NCBI RefSeq assembly: GCF_030546805.1
Contig: NZ_JAUOPC010000001.1
Coordinates: forward strand, 518,081-582,080
Length of the DNA stretch: 64,000 nt
Direction of reading: 5' to 3'
Source of the DNA: Cyclobacterium sp. 1_MG-2023
GTDB taxonomy: Bacteria > Bacteroidota > Bacteroidia > Cytophagales > Cyclobacteriaceae
The notes under the pieces are model-generated. The model saw only the letters and a program-made list of their open reading frames with translations, was not told where the DNA came from and did not search any database. Positions 9,011-17,997 of the stretch are shown here, piece after piece. The translations under genes were made by a program, and so were the position numbers. Every line of letters starts with the position of its first letter. Within the stretch, counting starts at the first letter, position 1.

Positions 9011-10087
9011 TTAATTGATGGATTTGAAGAATCTGTTCCATCTTATTTTGTTAAACATGGTTTTGTGTTTTTCTAAAGACAACCAGAGGAACCAAGCTTT
9101 CCCTACTACGTGATCTTCAGGCACAAATCCCCAAAATCTTGAATCAAGGGAATCGTGTCTGTTATCCCCCATCATGAAATAATAATTTTGATTAAAGGTA
9201 TAGGTCTGTTGTTCCACCCCATCGATAAACAATTTATTGTCATCTACAGTGACATTTTCATGCCCTTCAAACTTTTCAATGGTAAAAGAGTATTTTCTAA
9301 CATTCTCTTCATCAAGGGTGATGGTTTGCCCTTTTGCCGGTACTTCTAAAGGACCAAAATTATCCTTATTCCATTTAAAGTAGGCGCCATCAGGGAAAAT
9401 ATTGGCATCCCCTTGCCCCGGTTTACTCACCCTTTTTTGGATGGCAGATATAGCCGGAGATTGTTCAAGCTCCTTGATCATTGCATCGGTAGCAAAGACA
9501 AAATAGCCTGAATTATCAGAAAATGGATAATAGCTATCAGGGTTGATGCCATACCTGTCAAAAAACTCCGCATTCAAGGGTCTATTGACAATGACATCGT
9601 ATGAAAACTGCATTTCTTCCGGGTTTTCACTTGCCTTTCCATTGACATACAATTGCGCTTCCTTTATTTCCAAGACATCTCCCGGAATAGCCACAGCCCG
9701 TTTGATATAGTTGGTCTTCAAATCCACGGGGTATTGAAATTCCTCCGGAAAGTTAAACACCACCACATCATTTCTTTTGATGGAAGTAAAGCCGGGTAGC
9801 CTATAATAAGGCAATTGAATGGCTTCAGAATAAGATTTCAACTCTGTACCCCAAATTTTTTGGTGGGTTAGCGGAACTTGAAGAATGGTTTTTGGCACCC
9901 TGGTACCATAATGCATTTTACTTACAAATAGAAAATCCCCCACCAACAGAGATTTTTCCATAGAGGCTGTGGGGATAGTAAAAGGTTCCAGTAGCAACCA
10001 TCTGATTAAACTTGCTGCAATAACGGCAAAAAGCAATGCATCAATCCATTCTCTGGAAGCTGATTTTCTGTTTTTTTCTTGACTCAT
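9011..10087 (-). CDS. lepB: Signal peptidase I
   Basis: 358 residues, the long Bacteroidota form. An N-terminal membrane segment lies at about 15-35. The catalytic Ser42 box reads PTASMEKSLLVGD. The catalytic Lys129 lies in YIKRAVAIPGD (127-137), and the C-terminal GDNRHDSLDSRFWG box is present. The residues between about 145 and 300 form an extended periplasmic insertion compared with the E. coli enzyme core. It cleaves Sec and Tat signal peptides at the outer face of the inner membrane. It is the last gene of the six-gene operon that begins at 13840, 10 bp after dapB, and a hairpin terminator follows. Confidence 0.96.
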   Translation of the reverse strand: MSQEKNRKSASREWIDALLFAVIAASLIRWLLLEPFTIPTASMEKSLLVGDFLFVSKMHYGTRVPKTILQVPLTHQKIWGTELKSYSEAIQLPYYRLPGFTSIKRNDVVVFNFPEEFQYPVDLKTNYIKRAVAIPGDVLEIKEAQLYVNGKASENPEEMQFSYDVIVNRPLNAEFFDRYGINPDSYYPFSDNSGYFVFATDAMIKELEQSPAISAIQKRVSKPGQGDANIFPDGAYFKWNKDNFGPLEVPAKGQTITLDEENVRKYSFTIEKFEGHENVTVDDNKLFIDGVEQQTYTFNQNYYFMMGDNRHDSLDSRFWGFVPEDHVVGKAWFLWLSLEKHKTMFNKIRWNRFFKSIN

Positions 10088-10097
10088 TTTTTATAAA

Positions 10098-10823
10098 TTA
10101 AAAATCCAAAAAATCATTCATTGATAAAACACCCTTTTTACCGGGTAGCCATTCTGCTACCAATACAGCCCCTAAAGCGAAGCCTTTTCTATTGTGTGCA
10201 GTATGGTTGATGGTTATGTCATCAATGTCAGAAGTGTAGGATACAATATGTGTGCCCGGTGCAGGGTCAATTCTTTTAGAAGTAATGGGCAGTACCCCTT
10301 CTTCAGTTTGGCCTTCGCCTTCTTTTAATTCCCACTTGGAATATCTTTTGTTATTATTGATCAATCCCTCAGCCAAAGTTATTGCAGTACCGCTTGGCGC
10401 ATCTTTCTTTTCTGTATGATGAATTTCTTCAAGGTCTGCTTGATATGCCGTCTGCTCATTCATCAATTTGGCAAGGAAGGCATTGACCTTAAAAAAGATG
10501 TTTACGCCAATGCTGAAGTTAGAGGCATAGAAGAGGGCACCATTCTTTTGCGTACATAGCTCAGTCATTGCCTCTTTTTCATCCATCCACCCTGTAGTTC
10601 CCACCACCACAGGCACATGGTGTTGCATGCACCAGGTAATGTTTCCAACTGCAGAACTTGGTTGGCTAAATTCAATGGCAACATCTATTTCATCTGTATT
10701 CAAATGATCTAGGTCTGCAACATTTTCAATATTAATTTTGGCAACAATACGATGGCCTCTTTCCTCAGCCATTTGGGAGATAATTTTTCCCATTTTTCCG
10801 TAGCCTAATATCAGAATATTCAT
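10098..10823 (-). CDS. dapB: 4-hydroxy-tetrahydrodipicolinate reductase
   Basis: 241 residues. The Rossmann glycine motif GYGKMGK is at 7-13. VVGTTGW (about 73-79) contacts the cofactor. The substrate/catalytic block HHTEKKDAPSGTA is at 135-147 with the His pair and Lys140. It makes tetrahydrodipicolinate for lysine and meso-diaminopimelate synthesis, feeding peptidoglycan. It is embedded in the parAB operon, 1 bp from the DUF5683 gene and 10 bp from lepB. Confidence 0.97.
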   Translation of the reverse strand: MNILILGYGKMGKIISQMAEERGHRIVAKINIENVADLDHLNTDEIDVAIEFSQPSSAVGNITWCMQHHVPVVVGTTGWMDEKEAMTELCTQKNGALFYASNFSIGVNIFFKVNAFLAKLMNEQTAYQADLEEIHHTEKKDAPSGTAITLAEGLINNNKRYSKWELKEGEGQTEEGVLPITSKRIDPAPGTHIVSYTSDIDDITINHTAHNRKGFALGAVLVAEWLPGKKGVLSMNDFLDF

Positions 10824-10824
10824 A

Positions 10825-11433
10825 TTAAAATTTTATTTTTAATGAAAGCCCAATGGCATTATTATTTGCCAACATAGGCTCCATACTGGGTTCAAGTTTG
10901 AAGGTAAGGTCATCACTAACATCGAATCCCGAGAGATGGGCATCTACAAAAGCATCTACAGCCCCCAAAGCATATATTGCTCCAAAAACCATGTACATGG
11001 CATCTCTATTTCTCCTCCAGTAATTGACGTTTCTTATAATTCCATCTTCATTTAAATTGGGAAAAGGGTTGGTTTCTGTACCCTCCCTTACTATTTCCAG
11101 TGCAGCAATAAACTCTTTGTACCTCCTATTGTTAAAGTTCAAAAAATAAATCGCCGTAGAAACACCGCTGTAAAGTAAAGGTAATTTCCAGACTTTTTCA
11201 TTATAAACCTGCCCTGCTCCAGGGAAAATTAAAGATAAATAGATTGCTTTTTTAGGATCTTTAACATTTTTAGGTGCTTCAAAGCCTATAGAGTCAGTCA
11301 GGGAGTCATTGTTATCTATTTCTTGAGCATTTACAGAATGAACCAGAAAAAGACACAAAAATCCTAAAACAATATGCCAAAGCTTTGTTTTAGGATTAAA
11401 TTTATTTGCCATAATGAAAAATCGGCATTTCAC
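10825..11433 (-). CDS. DUF5683 domain-containing secreted/membrane protein
   Basis: 202 residues from the ATG that directly abuts the parB stop. An internal ATG at 11412 gives a cleaner signal peptide (MANKFNPKTKLWHIVLGFL, then cleavage near VNA-Q), so that may be the true start. The core has PKKAIYLSLIFPGAGQVYNEK followed by two hydrophobic segments (about 75-90 and 150-165), typical of DUF5683. Function is unknown. In Bacteroidota this gene commonly sits between parB and dapB, as here, which suggests an envelope role co-ordinated with growth or division (inference). Confidence 0.85.
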   Translation of the reverse strand: MKCRFFIMANKFNPKTKLWHIVLGFLCLFLVHSVNAQEIDNNDSLTDSIGFEAPKNVKDPKKAIYLSLIFPGAGQVYNEKVWKLPLLYSGVSTAIYFLNFNNRRYKEFIAALEIVREGTETNPFPNLNEDGIIRNVNYWRRNRDAMYMVFGAIYALGAVDAFVDAHLSGFDVSDDLTFKLEPSMEPMLANNNAIGLSLKIKF

Positions 11434-12357
11434 TTAGATCAATTCTAGAATTTCCAAGATTCTGTTAAGGTCACTGGTAGAGTGAAAAGGAATCTTTATT
11501 TCACCCTTATCTTTTTTATCGGACTTTAAAGAAACCTTGGTACCAAAATGAGAAGCCAATTTCTGTTGAAGCTTATTGATCTCATATTTCTTGACCGGAT
11601 CTAAAGCTTCTTTCTCCTTATCTGCTTTTTTAGGGGATCCATCATTCAATTCTTTGACCAAGGCTTCCACTTTTCTTACACTCAACTCTTCTTCCACCGT
11701 CTTTTTAAAGATGGCAAGTTGTTTGTCTACATCCTCAATATTAATCAATGCCCTGGCATGACCCATACTGATTTTTTGATCCCTGATACCGGCTTGAATA
11801 TCCGGTGGCAATTTCAATAAACGAAGGTAATTGTTTACGGTAGTCCGGTTCTTTCCTACCCTATCCCCAAGTTGTTCTTGCTTGAGTTCACATTCTGCCA
11901 ATAGTCTCTGGTATGAATGCGCAATTTCCAAAGCATTAAGGTTTTCCCTTTGAATGTTTTCAATAAGGGCCATTTCCAGCATTTGCTGGTCATTGGCAGT
12001 TCGAACGTATGCGGGTATTTGTTTGAGACCGGCAAGTTTAGATGCTTGAAATCTCCTTTCCCCGGAAATTAGTTGATATTCATTATCTGCTAATCTTCTC
12101 ACCGTAATGGGCTGAATAATCCCCTGTACTTTTATAGACTCAGACAGCTCTTCAAGGGCAGTCTTATCAAAATAAGTTCTCGGTTGGTAAGGGTTTACCT
12201 GAACCTCTTCCAAAGGCACTTCAAAAATTCCTGCTACAGGATTTTGTTTTTCACTATTGTCACCACTTTTCTCCTTTCCGGGAGAATCTTTCAGCAAGGC
12301 ACCCAAGCCTTTACCCAAGGCACCTCTTTTTTTAATATTTGATTTATTAACAGCCAT
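11434..12357 (-). CDS. parB: Chromosome-partitioning protein ParB
   Basis: 307 residues. A basic N-terminal tail (GALGKGLGALL) ends with the conserved ParA-stimulating type of sequence. The CTPase/ParB-N domain has NPYQPRTYFD and the GERRFQA box. A central helix-turn-helix (GKNRTTVNNYLRLLKLP) recognises parS, and the C-terminal 45 residues form the dimerisation domain. It binds parS, spreads as a CTP clamp, and segregates origins together with ParA, whose gene is 13 bp upstream. No convincing parS was seen in this window. Confidence 0.96.
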   Translation of the reverse strand: MAVNKSNIKKRGALGKGLGALLKDSPGKEKSGDNSEKQNPVAGIFEVPLEEVQVNPYQPRTYFDKTALEELSESIKVQGIIQPITVRRLADNEYQLISGERRFQASKLAGLKQIPAYVRTANDQQMLEMALIENIQRENLNALEIAHSYQRLLAECELKQEQLGDRVGKNRTTVNNYLRLLKLPPDIQAGIRDQKISMGHARALINIEDVDKQLAIFKKTVEEELSVRKVEALVKELNDGSPKKADKEKEALDPVKKYEINKLQQKLASHFGTKVSLKSDKKDKGEIKIPFHSTSDLNRILEILELI

Positions 12358-12370
12358 TGTTATTATTTAT

Positions 12371-13150
12371 TCAATTTTCTTTCGCCATACCATTTTTAAC
12401 GGCAATTTCATTGGCCAAATTTAAGTAAGCAACAGCTCCTTTTCCTGTGGCATCAAAAGCCACCACCGGCATACCAAAGCTAGGTGACTCACTCAATTTT
12501 ACATTCCTAGGAATGATGGTGTCGAAAGTCATGTCTTTAAAATGCATGCGTACCTCTTCCACAACTTGGTTGGATAGTCTTAGTCTAACGTCATACATTG
12601 TTAAAAGTATACCTTCAATCTCAAGTTCTTGATTTAACCTGGTTTGAATAATTTTAATTGTATTCAATAATTTACCCAAACCCTCCAATGCAAAGTATTC
12701 ACATTGTACAGGAATTACTACAGAATTTGCAGCAGTCAATGCATTGATTGTAATTAGCCCTAGTGAGGGTGAACAATCGATGATAATGAAATCATATCGA
12801 TCTCTCACTTCCTGAATCACACTTCTCATCTTCTCCTCCCTGTCCTCCAGGTTTACCATCTCAACTTCCGCTCCTACCAGGTCTATATGTGAAGGCACCA
12901 AATCCAAATGATCGATTTCAGTAGATATAATGATTTCATTGATATCACTTTCATTGACCATACATTCATAAATGCTTGTTTCTATTTCCTTAGGATCAAA
13001 GCCTAGCCCAGACGTGGTATTGGCCTGGGGATCTGCATCGATCACCAAAGTCCTGTATTCTAACACAGCCAAACTGGCTGCAAGATTCATGGCAGTAGTG
13101 GTTTTTCCTACGCCTCCTTTTTGGTTGGCTATTGCGATTACTTTTCCCAT
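12371..13150 (-). CDS. parA: Chromosome-partitioning ATPase ParA (Soj)
   Basis: 259 residues, the short chromosomal Soj-type without an N-terminal regulatory helix-turn-helix. The deviant Walker A is [10 protein letters not shown] at 11-20 with the signature Lys11. Walker A' is [15 protein letters not shown], and Walker B is [11 protein letters not shown]. It is a DNA-bound dimerising ATPase that positions ParB-origin complexes. It is preceded by the UPF0173 hydrolase gene (6 bp) and followed by parB. Confidence 0.97.
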   Translation of the reverse strand: MGKVIAIANQKGGVGKTTTAMNLAASLAVLEYRTLVIDADPQANTTSGLGFDPKEIETSIYECMVNESDINEIIISTEIDHLDLVPSHIDLVGAEVEMVNLEDREEKMRSVIQEVRDRYDFIIIDCSPSLGLITINALTAANSVVIPVQCEYFALEGLGKLLNTIKIIQTRLNQELEIEGILLTMYDVRLRLSNQVVEEVRMHFKDMTFDTIIPRNVKLSESPSFGMPVVAFDATGKGAVAYLNLANEIAVKNGMAKEN

Positions 13151-13156
13151 TGTCTT

Positions 13157-13840
13157 TTATAGCGAAATACTTTCTCCTATGTTTAGCAAAATCAATTCTT
13201 TCCCACTCTTTTCTGCCTCTCTTTTTACTTTAATTCTATCTATTGTAATTGGTTCAAATGTATCATAGTGCATGCCAATAATTTTATCAGTCCCAACAAA
13301 TTCAGCAGCTTTTAATGCATCGGTTATACCCATGGTAAAGTTATCCCCAATTGGTAAAATTGCAAAATCAATGTCAAAGGATTCTCCAATTAATTTCATG
13401 TCATAACTTAAGGCGGTATCTCCTGCGAAATAAAAGGTACCCTGCTCCGATTCAATAACAAAACCACCAGGATTGCCACCATAAGAACCATCTGGAAGAG
13501 CGCTGCTATGTATGGCATTCACATATTTGATATTTCCAAAATCAAATGCCTTGGATCCACCATGATTCATTCCCCAAACATTTTTAACTCCTTTGTTCTG
13601 ATACCATGTTACGATTTCAAAATTTGAAACCAATGTGGCCTCATTGTTTGAAACGATTTTTTCCACATCGAAAACATGATCTTCATGTCCATGACTAACC
13701 AAAACATAATCCGTTTTGATCTTATCAATTTCAATGTCGGAAGCAAGGGGATTGGGTGAAATAAAGGGATCAAATATCAGTGATTTCCCTCCTATTTCCA
13801 CCAAGAAAGTCGAATGACCAAAATACTTCAGTTCAATCAT
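13157..13840 (-). CDS. Metallo-beta-lactamase-fold hydrolase, UPF0173 family
   Basis: 227 residues, standard UPF0173 size. The metal-binding motif is SHGHEDHVFD (49-58; H50, H52, D54, H55). Further ligands are in the NAIHSSAL region, the AGDTALS region (Asp) and GMHYDTFEP (His). The substrate is unknown in vivo. It is the first gene of the operon with parA, parB, DUF5683, dapB and lepB, with a -7 promoter element 35 bp upstream. Confidence 0.9.
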   Translation of the reverse strand: MIELKYFGHSTFLVEIGGKSLIFDPFISPNPLASDIEIDKIKTDYVLVSHGHEDHVFDVEKIVSNNEATLVSNFEIVTWYQNKGVKNVWGMNHGGSKAFDFGNIKYVNAIHSSALPDGSYGGNPGGFVIESEQGTFYFAGDTALSYDMKLIGESFDIDFAILPIGDNFTMGITDALKAAEFVGTDKIIGMHYDTFEPITIDRIKVKREAEKSGKELILLNIGESISL

Positions 13841-14250
13841 AGATTATTTTGAATTTCGATTTTTCATGCGATTACAAATATATCATTTTAATCCGAACTA
13901 TGACCAGCAAGCTTAATGGATCCGGAATTTAAAAATAAAGGAAAAGGGAAAGAATCGCTACAAAAACACATTTAATCATTTAATTATTAAAGGATTACAT
14001 CATCTACTAAAGAATTACATAGACGGTGAAATTGCTAAGGCTTAGAGTGATTCTCTTATAACTCAATTTAAGTGAAAAATCACACAAGAAATCTATTTGA
14101 AAACATCTACAAGGGCAAAAGCTTTTTGTCTAAAATTCAAGCTCTAATAATTCAAGCAGTATATTAATCAGATTAATTGTAGACTTCTACCATCAGTAAA
14201 CCAAAGATAAAAGCACCGTAGATCACTGTCTTAAAATCTAACCATAAGTA
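13841..14250. other. Gene-free stretch with short direct repeats
   Basis: About 410 bp without a plausible gene. It holds the promoter element at 13875-13882. Two near-identical 12-mers, AAAGGATTACAT (13989-14000) and AAAGAATTACAT (14009-14020), are spaced exactly 20 bp apart, a spacing of about two helical turns that could suit a dimeric DNA-binding protein. Nothing else stands out. Confidence 0.4.
13875..13882 (-). promoter_or_regulatory. Candidate -7 element for the UPF0173-parAB-dapB-lepB operon
   Basis: TATATTTG on the minus strand fits TANNTTTG and lies 35 bp before the first gene of the operon. The expected TTTG 19 bp upstream is not obvious. Confidence 0.4.
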
Positions 14251-14290
14251 AAACAAGAAAGGCATGGAATACACCATGCCTTTCTTGTTT
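14251..14290 (-). terminator. Rho-independent terminator downstream of yidC
   Basis: A perfect 17-bp inverted repeat (14251-14267 and 14274-14290; core GAAAGGCATGG / CCATGCCTTTC) has a 6-nt loop. The stem ends in T/A-rich arms 20 bp after the yidC stop. Confidence 0.88.
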
Positions 14291-14310
14291 TAGATTTAAG
14301 TAAATCCTAT

Positions 14311-16131
14311 TTATTTTTTTCCTTTTCTCTTTTTGGTTTCAGTTTTATTATTTTCTGCGGCTTTCATTGCCTGCTCTATTTTCATCTGAAACTTGGATTT
14401 TTTCTTATTTGCATTTTTAAGCTTGCTTTCTTCCACCTTGGCTCTGATTTTATCATCATCCACAAACTGTTTGATCAAATATTGCTGACCAAAAGTAACC
14501 ATATTGGATACAAAATAATAGAAACTAAGTGCTGCAGGGAAAGAGTTTAAAACAAACATAAATACTACAGGCATTACATAACCAATATTCTTCATTGGCC
14601 CTTGAGCAGTAGTCAACTGATTGTTGAAATGCGTATAGGCAATTTGAGAAACAGTCATCAGTAAGGTAAATAAACTTACATGTGAACCATAAAATGGTAT
14701 GGTAAAGGGTAAGTTGACTATTGAGTCGTAGGTAGAAAGGTCATGCGCCCATAAAAACGACTCCTGTCTTAATTCAATAGAGTTTGGAAAGAAAAAGAAC
14801 ATCGCCAATAAGAAGGGCATTTGAAGCACCATAGGCAAACAACCAGAAATAGGACTAACCCCGAGTTGGCTAAAGAGCTTCATCTGCTCTTGTTGCATTT
14901 TGGTTTGATCTTCTCCGTATTTTTCTTTTAACTCATCGATTTCAGGCTTAATCACCCGCATCTTAGCCATTCCAATATATGACTTATAAGTCAACGGCAA
15001 TAAGAATAACTTAATAATAAATACGATCAATATGATAATTACACCATAGTTGTTGAAGAAATTCTCAAGCCAATGAAACAAGTTTACAATGATGTATTTG
15101 TTTACCCAGCTAACAAAAATATAGCCCATGTCTACATTTTTATCAAACTCGGGCGTCACATTTTTGAGTACCTTATAATTATTAGGGCCAAAATAATAAC
15201 TTACTTCTCCATTGATGGGGAGTTGTAAGGTGGCCGACATGTTTTTTACATAAGATGAATCAATCGGAGTTTCTTGGGCAAGGTTACCGCTGTTAAACTG
15301 CTCTTTGGCTATAATACCCGATGTGAAAAATCGCTGTTTAAAAGCCACCCATTTTATCGGTTCGCCTACTTGTTCTGAATCCTCTCCTTCACCAGTAGAT
15401 AAATAATCATAAGTTTCATCAGCAGTATAGAAATTCATATAGGTTTTCCTTCTGGATTCTCCCATATCTTCTTCCAGCCTTTTGAGTTCGCTCTGCCAGT
15501 TGATGGTCAAAACATCATCATTAATCAGGTTATTCAACCCTTCACCTTCGATTTTATGGGAAAGCTGATAACCAGATGATGGCAATTGGTATTTTCTTAC
15601 TATTTTTCCTGAACCTGCATTGGCGGTAAAAGTTACTGTGTTTACTGGCTCCTCGTCTACAACTTCACTAGCTTCATTTACGTCAAAGAAAAGATCATTT
15701 AAGCTTAATTCACCTTTTGAAGCCTTAATTCTATAATCTATCGCACCGGTTTCACTATCAAAAATAATGAGTGGTTTCTGGTCATAGGTTTTGAATCCTT
15801 TGACTTCGACTTTTTGAATTTCACCACCCTTATTAGATAATGTGATTTTAACATCATCATTCTCTAATATTGTTTCACTTTCCTGTCCATTGACAAGGCC
15901 TGAAAAGTCACCGTATTTCTGCTTGGCTGCAATATTTTGTAGACTATCAATATTTACACTTTCAATGCCCTCTGAGCCTTGCTCATCATTGGCTGCACTA
16001 GATTGTACTTGCGTACTTCCATTGCTTGTTTGGGGTTCGATAACTGGTTGTGGATCGCTCGCAAAGAAGAGCGAATAAACCAAAATTACCGCTGCGAAAA
16101 GAATTAGTCCTGTCGCTTGATTTTTATCCAT
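14311..16131 (-). CDS. yidC: Membrane protein insertase YidC
   Basis: 606 residues. The first membrane segment is at about 6-24 (GLILFAAVILVYSLFF). A large periplasmic beta-supersandwich domain spans about 75-345, typical of Gram-negative YidC. The conserved five-helix insertase core follows from about 355, with VSWVNKYIIVNLFHWLE, LLPLTYKSYIGMAKMR, and ISGCLPMVLQMPFLLAMFF (landmarks). The tail is lysine-rich (KKRKGKK), probably ribosome-contacting. It inserts and folds inner-membrane proteins with or without SecYEG. It is 51 bp downstream of pyrG, with a palindrome in the gap. Confidence 0.97.
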   Translation of the reverse strand: MDKNQATGLILFAAVILVYSLFFASDPQPVIEPQTSNGSTQVQSSAANDEQGSEGIESVNIDSLQNIAAKQKYGDFSGLVNGQESETILENDDVKITLSNKGGEIQKVEVKGFKTYDQKPLIIFDSETGAIDYRIKASKGELSLNDLFFDVNEASEVVDEEPVNTVTFTANAGSGKIVRKYQLPSSGYQLSHKIEGEGLNNLINDDVLTINWQSELKRLEEDMGESRRKTYMNFYTADETYDYLSTGEGEDSEQVGEPIKWVAFKQRFFTSGIIAKEQFNSGNLAQETPIDSSYVKNMSATLQLPINGEVSYYFGPNNYKVLKNVTPEFDKNVDMGYIFVSWVNKYIIVNLFHWLENFFNNYGVIIILIVFIIKLFLLPLTYKSYIGMAKMRVIKPEIDELKEKYGEDQTKMQQEQMKLFSQLGVSPISGCLPMVLQMPFLLAMFFFFPNSIELRQESFLWAHDLSTYDSIVNLPFTIPFYGSHVSLFTLLMTVSQIAYTHFNNQLTTAQGPMKNIGYVMPVVFMFVLNSFPAALSFYYFVSNMVTFGQQYLIKQFVDDDKIRAKVEESKLKNANKKKSKFQMKIEQAMKAAENNKTETKKRKGKK

Positions 16132-16151
16132 AATTCAATCGGTTGTTTGAT

Positions 16152-16167
16152 ACAGGTTAAAACCTGT
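16152..16167. other. Perfect palindrome in the pyrG-yidC gap
   Basis: ACAGGTT (16152-16158), AA, AACCTGT (16161-16167) is a fully symmetric 16-mer. It lacks a T tract, so it may be a weak transcriptional stop or pause after pyrG, a leader hairpin of yidC, or a protein-binding site. The sequence alone does not decide. Confidence 0.4.
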
Positions 16168-16182
16168 CACTTAATAATTATT

Positions 16183-17805
16183 TTAAGATTTATTCCTTTT
16201 ATTTTCACTGACTGCCTTAATAAACCGCACAAACAATGGGTGGGGATTCAAAACAGTACTTTTGTATTCCGGATGAAATTGGGTTCCCACAAACCAAGGA
16301 TGATCTTTCAATTCAATAATTTCAACCAAGCCTTTGTCAGGGTTTTTTCCGGAAGCTATCATTCCATGTTTCTCAAATTCCTTGAGGTAATTGTTATTGA
16401 ACTCATACCTGTGTCTATGCCTTTCTGTAATTTTTGGTTTTCCATAAGCTTTATAAGCTAAAGATCCTTTCTTCATCTCACAAGGATATGCCCCCAGTCG
16501 CATGGTTCCCCCCATTTGCTTGACACCTTTTTGCTCTTCCATAAGAAAAATAACAGGATCTTTACAATCAGGTTCTAATTCACTAGAAGAAGCATCAGCT
16601 TTGCCCAAGACATTTTTTGCAAACTCAATAACAGCAACTTGCATCCCTAGGCAGATTCCAAAGAAAGGGATTAAATTTTCTCTTGCATACTTGGTGGCAA
16701 TAAGTTTTCCTGCAAGTCCCCTCACTCCAAAACCAGGTGCAACCAAAACACCATCCATCAGCTCTAGCTTTTTACCAATATTTACTTCATTTAACTCCTC
16801 CGAAGACACCAAATGTAAGTTTACTTTACATTCTAATGAAGTACCTGCATGAATAAAAGATTCAATTATTGATTTATAGGCATCCGGAAGTGAAACATAT
16901 TTCCCAATAAGGGCTATATCTACCTCCATGGTAGGGTTTTTGAGTTTACCCAAAAATTCTTTCCATTGTTCCAATTCAGTATTGGTCTTGGACGAAATTT
17001 TTAATTTGGTCATCACCCGCTCATCAAGCCGTTCTTTTTTCATCAATAAAGGAACGTCGTAAATAGAGTCAGCATCCATTGCTTCAATTACACAATTCAA
17101 TTGAACATTGCAGAATTGGGCAATTTTCTTTTTGACATCAACAGGTAAATGGTGTTCTGTTCTACAAACAAGGATATCAGGTTGTACTCCTGCTTCCAAT
17201 AATTGCTTAACCGAATGCTGGGTTGGCTTTGTCTTCAACTCCTTTGCAGCAGAAAGAAAAGGAATTAGTGTAAGATGGATTACCAAAAAGTTATTGGGGC
17301 CTAGGTCCCACCTTGCTTGTCTAACTGCTTCCACAAAAGGGAGGGACTCAATATCGCCTACACAACCACCGATTTCAGTAATGATTACATCATATTTACC
17401 ATCATTCCCAAGTTTGTAAAAGTTGTTTTTTATCTCATCTGTGATATGAGGGATCACCTGCACGGTTTTACCTAAAAATTCACCGTTCCTCTCTTTGGTG
17501 ATGACATTGTTATATATCCTCCCCGTGGTTACATTGTTTCCCTGTGAGGTGGTTGAATTTAAGAATCTTTCGTAGTGACCCAAATCCAAATCAGTTTCTG
17601 CGCCATCCTCAGTAACATAGCATTCACCATGTTCATAGGGGTTCAAAGTTCCTGGATCAATGTTTAGGTAGGGATCGAATTTTTGGATGGTAACAGAAAT
17701 TCCTCTTGATTGAAGAAGCTTGGCCAATGAGGCAGCTATAATTCCTTTTCCAAGTGAGGAAGTAACTCCTCCGGTAATAAATATATGTTTTGTAGACGCA
17801 GCCAT
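16183..17805 (-). CDS. pyrG: CTP synthase
   Basis: 540 residues, normal length. The synthetase domain (1-270) begins with [16 protein letters not shown], containing the ATP-binding loop, and has [14 protein letters not shown]. The glutaminase domain (about 290-535) has the nucleophile in GICLGMQ and the His/Glu pair in [10 protein letters not shown]. It makes CTP from UTP, ATP and glutamine. A -7 promoter element lies 43 bp upstream. A separate 51-bp gap leads to yidC on the same strand. Confidence 0.98.
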   Translation of the reverse strand: MAASTKHIFITGGVTSSLGKGIIAASLAKLLQSRGISVTIQKFDPYLNIDPGTLNPYEHGECYVTEDGAETDLDLGHYERFLNSTTSQGNNVTTGRIYNNVITKERNGEFLGKTVQVIPHITDEIKNNFYKLGNDGKYDVIITEIGGCVGDIESLPFVEAVRQARWDLGPNNFLVIHLTLIPFLSAAKELKTKPTQHSVKQLLEAGVQPDILVCRTEHHLPVDVKKKIAQFCNVQLNCVIEAMDADSIYDVPLLMKKERLDERVMTKLKISSKTNTELEQWKEFLGKLKNPTMEVDIALIGKYVSLPDAYKSIIESFIHAGTSLECKVNLHLVSSEELNEVNIGKKLELMDGVLVAPGFGVRGLAGKLIATKYARENLIPFFGICLGMQVAVIEFAKNVLGKADASSSELEPDCKDPVIFLMEEQKGVKQMGGTMRLGAYPCEMKKGSLAYKAYGKPKITERHRHRYEFNNNYLKEFEKHGMIASGKNPDKGLVEIIELKDHPWFVGTQFHPEYKSTVLNPHPLFVRFIKAVSENKRNKS

Positions 17806-17847
17806 AAGAATGGTTATATGAAATTTTGTTTATATTCTTATGGGATT

Positions 17848-17855
17848 CAAAATTA
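17848..17855 (-). promoter_or_regulatory. Candidate -7 element for pyrG
   Basis: TAATTTTG on the minus strand, identical to the rpsF -7 box, lies 43 bp before the pyrG ATG. The -33 region reads CCTTCAAG and is a poor match. Confidence 0.4.
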
Positions 17856-17997
17856 GGTAAAATAATTGACTTGAAGGCTTAGAATTGCTTTAAAATTTTG
17901 ATTTCAAAAGTGATTTAGTTGTCACATAAGATTAACTAGCCCACTAGCAAAGCTTTAGCAATTGAGTCGCAAATCAAACCTTCATTTCCTTGCTTTT

